The notes beneath the pieces were generated by a model. It saw only the letters and a program-made list of their open reading frames with translations, ran no database searches and was not told the DNA's origin. 64,000 bases of DNA from Symsagittifera roscoffensis (taxonomy: Eukaryota > Xenacoelomorpha > Acoela > Convolutidae), in assembly GCF_963678635.1 (NCBI RefSeq), contig NC_087062.1, positions 2,854,001 to 2,918,000 on the forward strand. The letters are read 5' to 3'. Positions 58,134 to 64,000 of this stretch are shown piece by piece. Both the position numbers and the translations under genes were made by a program. Position 1 is the first letter of the stretch; each line of letters starts with the position of its first letter.

Positions 58134-61100
58134 CATAACTTGCTAGTTTTTAGTTAACTAATTGCCGATCCGATATCAAAAACATAACATTTAAAGTCAA
58201 ACTCTAATTGAATTCGAAACGCCGACTTCTGATGTTAAGTACAATGACCAAAAAAACATAACTTTTTATTAAACAAAACAAAACTAGCACATCTGAGTTT
58301 TCACAATGAAGCAGGACCTTATTTGGTTCAAAAGTTATCAAATCAGTTCAGATATTGCTGACACTTTTTTAGATATTCTTCTGTCAATTTTTGTTTTCAT
58401 TGATGACGAATTATGAGTGGTAGAACGTGAGTTCTGCCATCACTTAAGTGAAATTAGATTTGGAATTGTTCATCATTAATTTGACTACATGATTGGTCTG
58501 ACTCGTAGGGTGAATTAACATGACAGTCAGCTGTAGTCAACAGTAATCCAGTTGTAGATTCCACGTAGTCCGGCGCACGGGCTAGTGGAGGGTCGTCGCT
58601 GCTGGAAACAATTGACTTGTTCCTCCCAATTGAATTAAAAGCGATTTGGGCACTTTAGGCAGGATGTGGCTGGGATTAGAACATTTCCGAGTGCATTTTG
58701 GGGGCAACAAAAGACTGGGCCAAAATGACAGTTTAAACCAAGGTTTCTCATAACACTCTTTTGTCTCGAGATCCTCGCAAGATCTGCCCTTTATCCTGTT
58801 TGATCAAACTAAAGATTGTATTACCCTTCTCTACTCCTTTATCTTCCATATTGACCGGCCTCCAATTCCTTCCGCTAACCCCCAATTTTCTCCTGTAAAA
58901 CCAGCCCAACTTCCCCCACCCACAAACGCAAATTTACGAATACGTTGAAAATATTTTTCACTATCATCACATTCTTAAATTGATCACTATTTACAATAAA
59001 AATTAAATAAACCTAAGCATAAAATTTATAAAACAAATATTTATGCTTTTCTTGCAAAATCTTTTAAAAAAATTTGTTTTTTAATCGATTTGAGAAAACG
59101 GCTTGAAAAGTAACATTTGTCTTTTTTTTTAAATTCAGAATCGATAAATAACAAATTCTTCAAAAAACTCCTGTCAATTCCGACTCTGAAGGAAAACCTA
59201 TAAATATATTTTTATGGAGTTTTCTTATTTTCCTCGGCCCAGATGTTAGCTCTGCAGAGGGGAAAAAAGTTTTTTTTTTTACAGCCGTTGCTTCAATGAA
59301 TTTATGTCTTTCGACTTCGAAATCTCAAAACTGTTTAAATTACAGTTTAATCAAAACTGCTTGATTTATAGGAAATTTCGATTAGAAAAATACAGCAGCT
59401 TGATTTAAGAATCCATAAAAATTTGGAAGCAACAGATTTCGGATATAAAAAATTATATGCTTTCAGTCGATTTAATTTTGGTTTCTAGTTTTTTTTTCAG
59501 TTTGGAGACATGCCTAGATCACGCTACTTGACTACCTAAGTCTGAGATAAGTTTAGCGTTGTTTACAATATCTGCGTTAACTTTTTGAAACAATGTTTAT
59601 TGAAAAAAAAAAAAATTTCAAAAAATTTATTCTGTGCCTAGACCGACTTAGACCGATGTTCAAGTGTAATAAATGCTTTCTGCTGAAATATTAGCCAACT
59701 TGAAAAAAAGAGCAGCGCTGCATCCAAGTAAAATTAATAAAGTGCTAATTTACGCTCCGGTTGTAAATTAGGTACTGGTCAAGCCTTTTATTATTATTGC
59801 GAAATAAAAATTATTTTTGCAGCCGTCTTTTTAGATGTCAAAACACCCTATTATAGCAAAGTACACGTGTAAATGATCGCCTGGGTAATTCCGCTCTCTT
59901 GTAAAATCAGAAGAACACTTGACTTTCTAGATTTTATTTGAAGGCGAAATGATAAAAGAGCATCTGGCTCAAGTATTTCAAAAACAACTATATCAAACTC
60001 ATTATTTTGACATATCCTAAATAAATTGATCTCAGCTACAAGGGTACTCAAATGTTCGTTAGCTGTACGTGATGCATACTTGTGCTTTTCTTGTTTTTTC
60101 TTTCTTTTTCAGGTGAATAATTGATGATGATTCTCAAAAAGCCCTCGTCCAAAATGTCACTTCAGCTTAGGTTGCGTTGGAATTAAAAATCAAGTACAAA
60201 AGCGCTAACAGCATAATCTCTTAGCCACTCACCTAGTAATCTTATTTTCGCTCTAATGCCTCTTAAACTTTAAAATCTAAAACAAAACTCAGATTTTCAA
60301 AAAAGTACTAAGAGATTTTCGTATAAGCTTTATTACATATTTTTTCATTTTTGAAAATATTTTATTATTTTTTTGATTTTTCGAAATTTTAGTACGGGGA
60401 AATGTCCAATTTGTTTATACTTCCTTTTTAAGTCGAAACGGAAATTTTAATTTCCATTTAAAGTCCTTAACTTGGAAAATTATTCAATCACACATGAAAG
60501 TTCAATTTATGTGTTAACATTTGAGCTCCTGCTATGTTGAGTTTCAAACATCATAAATTTTTCTGGAAAACTAGGAAAAATCTAAAAATTCGATGCAACC
60601 CTAAGGGCTGCTTACTTTAAACAAATTTGCTCTCTGGAATTTTTCAAGTTATATTGGGGCTACTTTTAGTTGACAAAGAGCGATAAAAAAGGGCCGATTT
60701 GGGCTATGGAATTTCAAGTGGCATTAAAAAGTTCGAGATTTAAAGTATTAAGGGTCGATTTTGGGTAAAAACTGGGCATCTTGGGTTGGTGGAATCGGAA
60801 AGGAATGCAATCTGTATACAGAAGTTGATGTGGCTAATCATCATGTGTATCTAGTTAGTGTCAAAGCGCTCTTTCTTCTAACTCGCTATCTTGAGTCGAC
60901 CCTATTGTTTCAAATTGATTGACATTCCCCCACTCATTGTTCGTTATCGGGCGAGATCAATTAATAATTTCCATGGACCGAGGTACCACACAAAGCTATC
61001 TTAAAACTTCTTCTCGCTAAACACTACGGCACTCAGAATTTAACTCTCTGAATTTTTGGCTCCTGAATTATAAATACTCGGTCCCCCAGAGCTGAAAGTT

Positions 61101-62752
61101 TGAACTGGGATTGGAAACCGGGAAAGGATTTGAAAGGGGAAGCGAGAGAGTCGATCGCACGTTTTTGAACAGTTGTTGAACAGATGTTGAACACCTTTGC
61201 ATATGGCTCTCTGCTTAATTAGGCCAGCCCCCCGCAGCCTTTGAATCAGCTCATAATTCATTCATCCGCCTAATTAATATTTCCGTTTAAAGATTCTTTA
61301 TGCACTCAACGATCTTTTTATGCTCTTTGTCACGCCAAATCGTCATAAAATGCACACTAAAAGAGCGAAAGCGTCAAAAAATTGTTTCTTTTTTTAAAAA
61401 AAAAACCTTTTTTTCTATTATCGGAAAACAATGTCTAATAATTATGATAATATGACGTAGCTAAATAGTATTTGCAAAAAGATACTTATTATTATTTTTC
61501 CAAAATGTTCCATTTATCATTAGCAGGATTATTAAGAGCAACAAAATGAATTTACCTCACCCATTAATTTGCCTAAATTGACTTTGTTCAGATATGGGCT
61601 CATTGTTATTTTCCCCTTTTCTGCTGATTGTCACAAATATTTACTTTCTAGTTCCGAAGATGTTTATTTTCTTGGCACCCCCGTTTTCTCCTGTCGAAAA
61701 AGGCTTTTTTCTCAGCTTAATAATGAAGTAATGCGCAATGGAGCTCCCCACGGGTTGAGTTTTTGTTTGGTAGTCCGTTAATTGTTTCGCATCAATACAA
61801 TACCTTTTGTTTGGGCTAACGGGCCAATTAAAATGAGCAACAATAAGCCGGGATAAAAACCTTCCCATTTAAGCCCGAAGCGATGTAATTACACAGAGAT
61901 ATTAAAAAGGAAAACAACAACGTCACCATAAATTCCACAGTGCCTTTCCTCAACAAACTCAAACCACAGAAAATAAACAAAAACAACAATCAAAACGACA
62001 CAATTTTGCCTTAAACTCGCCCTGTGGAAAAAAAACAACTACAAAAAAATTACAACTGAATTTTCAAAAATATCTGAGAAGATAAATTTCACTCTTTTTT
62101 GTTGCAATTTTAAAAATCATAGCCACTGATTAAAGCTTTTCTTGGGATAATGAAATGAATAAGGCTAGTGGCAATTAGCAAATGACTTTCAAGACAGTCA
62201 GTTCTCTTCTGGGCTTTTATTTCAAGTTGAATGCCAACGAACAGGACGCAATAGCCCACTGAAGTAATCGAAATAATGAGACGGATAGGATCAATTGAGT
62301 GGTTAAGAGAATGAAAACGTCAGCTATAGACGGTACGAAGGCGCCAAAATGACACGTCAGATCGCCAGTTGGAAAGTTCATGAGTGATTGAAAAATTGTT
62401 TTAGAACACGATGATGTTAAAAATAACTGACCAATATGCTGAACTTATTGTGTAAAGTGGGAACTATGTGATGAATGGTGGAATTTGAAGGTTGACCATT
62501 AAATTAACTTATCAGCCCACAAAATCTAAAAAGTTACTCATTCTGAATCATGACCCGTTTAAAAATTCTCATCTATGCTCAGACGCTGACCGGGGATAAT
62601 CTCGAAAGCGGCTATTTTGGAAAAATTTTCCCTAATTTTGACTAGTTTTGTAGCTTATGTCTCCAGAGCTTTCAAACTACCACTTCAAGCACTTTTAGTT
62701 TTGCAATAATCGTAAAATCTTTTTTCTACATCTCTCAAGATATGAGTTTACT
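58134..62752. other. Non-coding stretch with possible regulatory patches
   Basis: No gene recognised. A strong acceptor-like TTTTCTTTCTTTTTCAG ends near 60112, but all frames stop soon after it. The patch 60780-61900 is richer in complex sequence, with clustered homeodomain-type TAATTA/TTAATTAG and TTTATGC motifs (for example 61214-61222, 61269-61276, 61299-61306). Confidence 0.4.
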
Positions 62753-62760
62753 AAAATACA

Positions 62761-62849
62761 AGATCTTTTTAACTACTCCCCTTCCCCCTATTACAAAAGC
62801 GATGAAACTTAACCGACCATAGGGTTAAGGGGGTTAGTTAAAAAGATCC
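62761..62849. mobile_element. 89-bp palindromic MITE with perfect 8-bp target duplication
   Basis: Arms 62761-62791 and 62819-62849 are inverted repeats (left AGATCTTTTTAACTACTCCC; right arm reversed GGATCTTTTTAACTAACCCC), about 27 of 31 matching by eye. AAAATACA flanks it exactly at 62753-62760 and 62850-62857. Size, palindromy and target duplication identify a non-autonomous DNA transposon. The ends do not begin CAG, so it differs from the hAT-like family here. Confidence 0.85.
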
Positions 62850-63013
62850 AAAATACAATCTATTACACTCTGAAAAATAATCCTCTCACATTATAAAGCA
62901 TTATGTAGCTTTGAACTTAAACTGATCTTGATTTTTGAAAAAAACTATGATATTAATCATGAAAAACTGGAGCAATATCAATCGAAAGCACATGATCGAT
63001 GTATAAGTCGCAC

Positions 63014-63289
63014 TCAACTGCTCGGAAGGAGTTTTCGGGCCGACAGTGTGTCGAGATCAGTTTCAATTTTTAGAGTTCGGGGATGAAGCTCATTATGTAT
63101 TTGAATCATGTTTATAACCAGTTTCACATGTCGGAAATTCTGCATCAGATTGTTTAACAAACGTGGAGCAGAAAAACTCACAATACTAAAATCAAGTTTA
63201 TAGTAAAAAACCAAATTAGTTGCATAGGGAACAATATTTAATAGTAAGTCGTTCCTCGAAGCATTGTTCGAATTTTTTCGTCGAAGCAA
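63014..63289 (-). pseudogene. LINE ORF2 C-terminal tail fragment
   Basis: A 91-codon minus ORF reading NDLLLNIVPYATNLVFYYK then FSIVSFSAPRLLNNLMQNFR. This matches the ending of Jockey/CR1/L2-type LINE proteins, where an S-x-x-x-x-x-P-x-L-W-N-x-L-P segment follows an N/R-rich motif; here the tryptophan is leucine. It is isolated from any RT domain, consistent with a truncated copy. Confidence 0.5.
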
Positions 63290-63419
63290 TCAGATTTTTG
63301 AATTTTTTCTTCTTCGAAATTGTCGGCCAGGAAAATTTCTACCATTTAATTGATTGCAACTTATACATCAATCGCGTGCTTGCGTTTAATATTGCCTGAT
63401 ATGTTTTGTCGTTCTAGTT

Positions 63420-63765
63420 TGAGGAGTGTCATGAGGCGACCTTCGGTACCTCATTATATTCTATTTACTTATGTATTGTCTTATCTAACTATATCTTATT
63501 TATTTACTTATAGTGCAGTAAATTGATTCAAGGACAAATCTCACCAGCCAATTCGTTTGTCACTTGAGTTTTGGAAGCGGTCACTCGCGAGAGCCTTAAG
63601 TGTGAATTCAAGTCAGAAAACATTATACCTTTAAAACTATACATTCAATTCTGGATTCGATAATCATTTATTCGTTACTTTATCCTATCTATATATTTAT
63701 CATATCTAATTCAATATCTGGATTTTATAACATCTTTTTCCCTACTCAAACTGAGGGAAATCTCA
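63420..63765 (+). repeat. Probable 5' LTR of a second LTR element (left boundary unknown)
   Basis: It ends TCTCA at 63765, directly before a primer-binding site identical to that of the first element. A TATATATTTA stretch (63690-63699) could be its TATA box. The sequence is not alignable with the first LTR beyond vague composition, so its family is distinct. The left end cannot be set without the 3' LTR. Confidence 0.55.
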
Positions 63766-64000
63766 TGGCGCAGCCAGCAGTTCCTGTGAATGAAGACAGG
63801 ACTGACCTACTCGGAATACCACCCTTTTGGGCAAGAACATCGGTTAACCCACCTTTCATTTGGGAGACGTGGGTGGGACAATTTTTTTTGGCGGTGAGTC
63901 TCAAAGATAACATCTCACCGGGGGAGTTACTAGTTGCCCCAGCAGAGTTAGTGGATGAACCTTACCCAAAGCCCGAAGCACCGAGTGCAGATGAAAATGC
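63765..64000 (+). CDS. gag: gag, N-terminal part, cut by window edge
   Basis: ATG at 63765 opens a frame without a stop to the end of the window (78 full codons). It is about half identical to the first element's Gag over the same length: EDRTDLLG, a W-x-x-W-[IV]-GQF motif, and PKPEA are shared. The divergence, with the frame kept, indicates constraint in the past. Whether the remainder is intact cannot be seen. Confidence 0.85.
   Translation, partial: MAQPAVPVNEDRTDLLGIPPFWARTSVNPPFIWETWVGQFFLAVSLKDNISPGELLVAPAELVDEPYPKPEAPSADEN
63766..63782 (+). promoter_or_regulatory. Primer-binding site of the second LTR element
   Basis: TGGCGCAGCCAGCAGTT, identical over 17 bases to 3900-3916, follows the LTR end and overlaps the gag ATG. 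Confidence 0.8.

Overview
The window is AT-rich, repeat-dense nuclear DNA from a metazoan, most likely an invertebrate. The evidence is the transposon content: a Ty3/gypsy-type LTR retrotransposon, non-LTR retrotransposons (LINEs) with APE-type endonuclease and reverse transcriptase, hAT-like MITEs, foldback elements, a minisatellite and dinucleotide repeats. There are no operons or ribosome-binding sites, and a 200-N scaffold gap is present. The exact lineage cannot be fixed from the sequence. No complete host protein-coding gene was recognised; the window reads as a transposon-rich gene desert or a very long intron or intergenic region.

Layout. 0.4-2.0 kb: decayed LINE reverse transcriptase (+). 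3.6-10.8 kb: a complete but frameshifted Ty3/gypsy element (5' LTR, primer-binding site, gag, protease, RT, RNase H, a membrane-spanning insert, integrase, GPY/F-like tail, polypurine tract, 3' LTR). 10.9-11.1 kb: first of eight copies of a roughly 0.38-kb hAT-like MITE; the others lie near 28.2, 29.4, 33.0, 35.5, 38.8, 40.3 and 55.7 kb. 14.0-14.9 kb: a homogeneous 35-bp minisatellite. 20.8-21.9 kb: a 1.1-kb foldback element. 22.7 kb: a near-perfect hairpin. 24.5-27.7 kb: a head-to-tail duplication of a 1.61-kb unit, with a diverged partial third copy at 28.5-28.8 kb. 27.8-28.1 kb: a LINE RT fragment. 31.6-31.8 kb: assembly gap. 34.1-34.5 kb: GA-rich microsatellite. 36.2-36.4 and 57.8-57.9 kb: two copies of a CCAAT/TATA-like module. 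50.6-54.5 kb: a nearly full-length decayed LINE (-) with ORF1, endonuclease and RT. 55.0 kb: possible tRNA-derived SINE head. 57.98 kb: a possible short first exon. 62.8 kb: an 89-bp palindromic MITE with a perfect 8-bp target duplication. 63.0-63.3 kb: LINE 3' tail (-). 63.4-64.0 kb: a second LTR element related to the first, with gag open to the window edge.

How the parts relate. Both LTR elements place the gag start codon across the LTR/primer-binding-site junction, so the primer-binding site also encodes the first residues of Gag. All three RT copies that keep a YxDD region (LTR element and two LINEs) have lost one of its two aspartates, and all carry frameshifts or stops, so none looks active. 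The most unusual features are the hydrophobic insert inside pol with three in-frame copies of a CTCF-like motif, the start codon over the primer-binding site, and the paired CCAAT/TATA modules.
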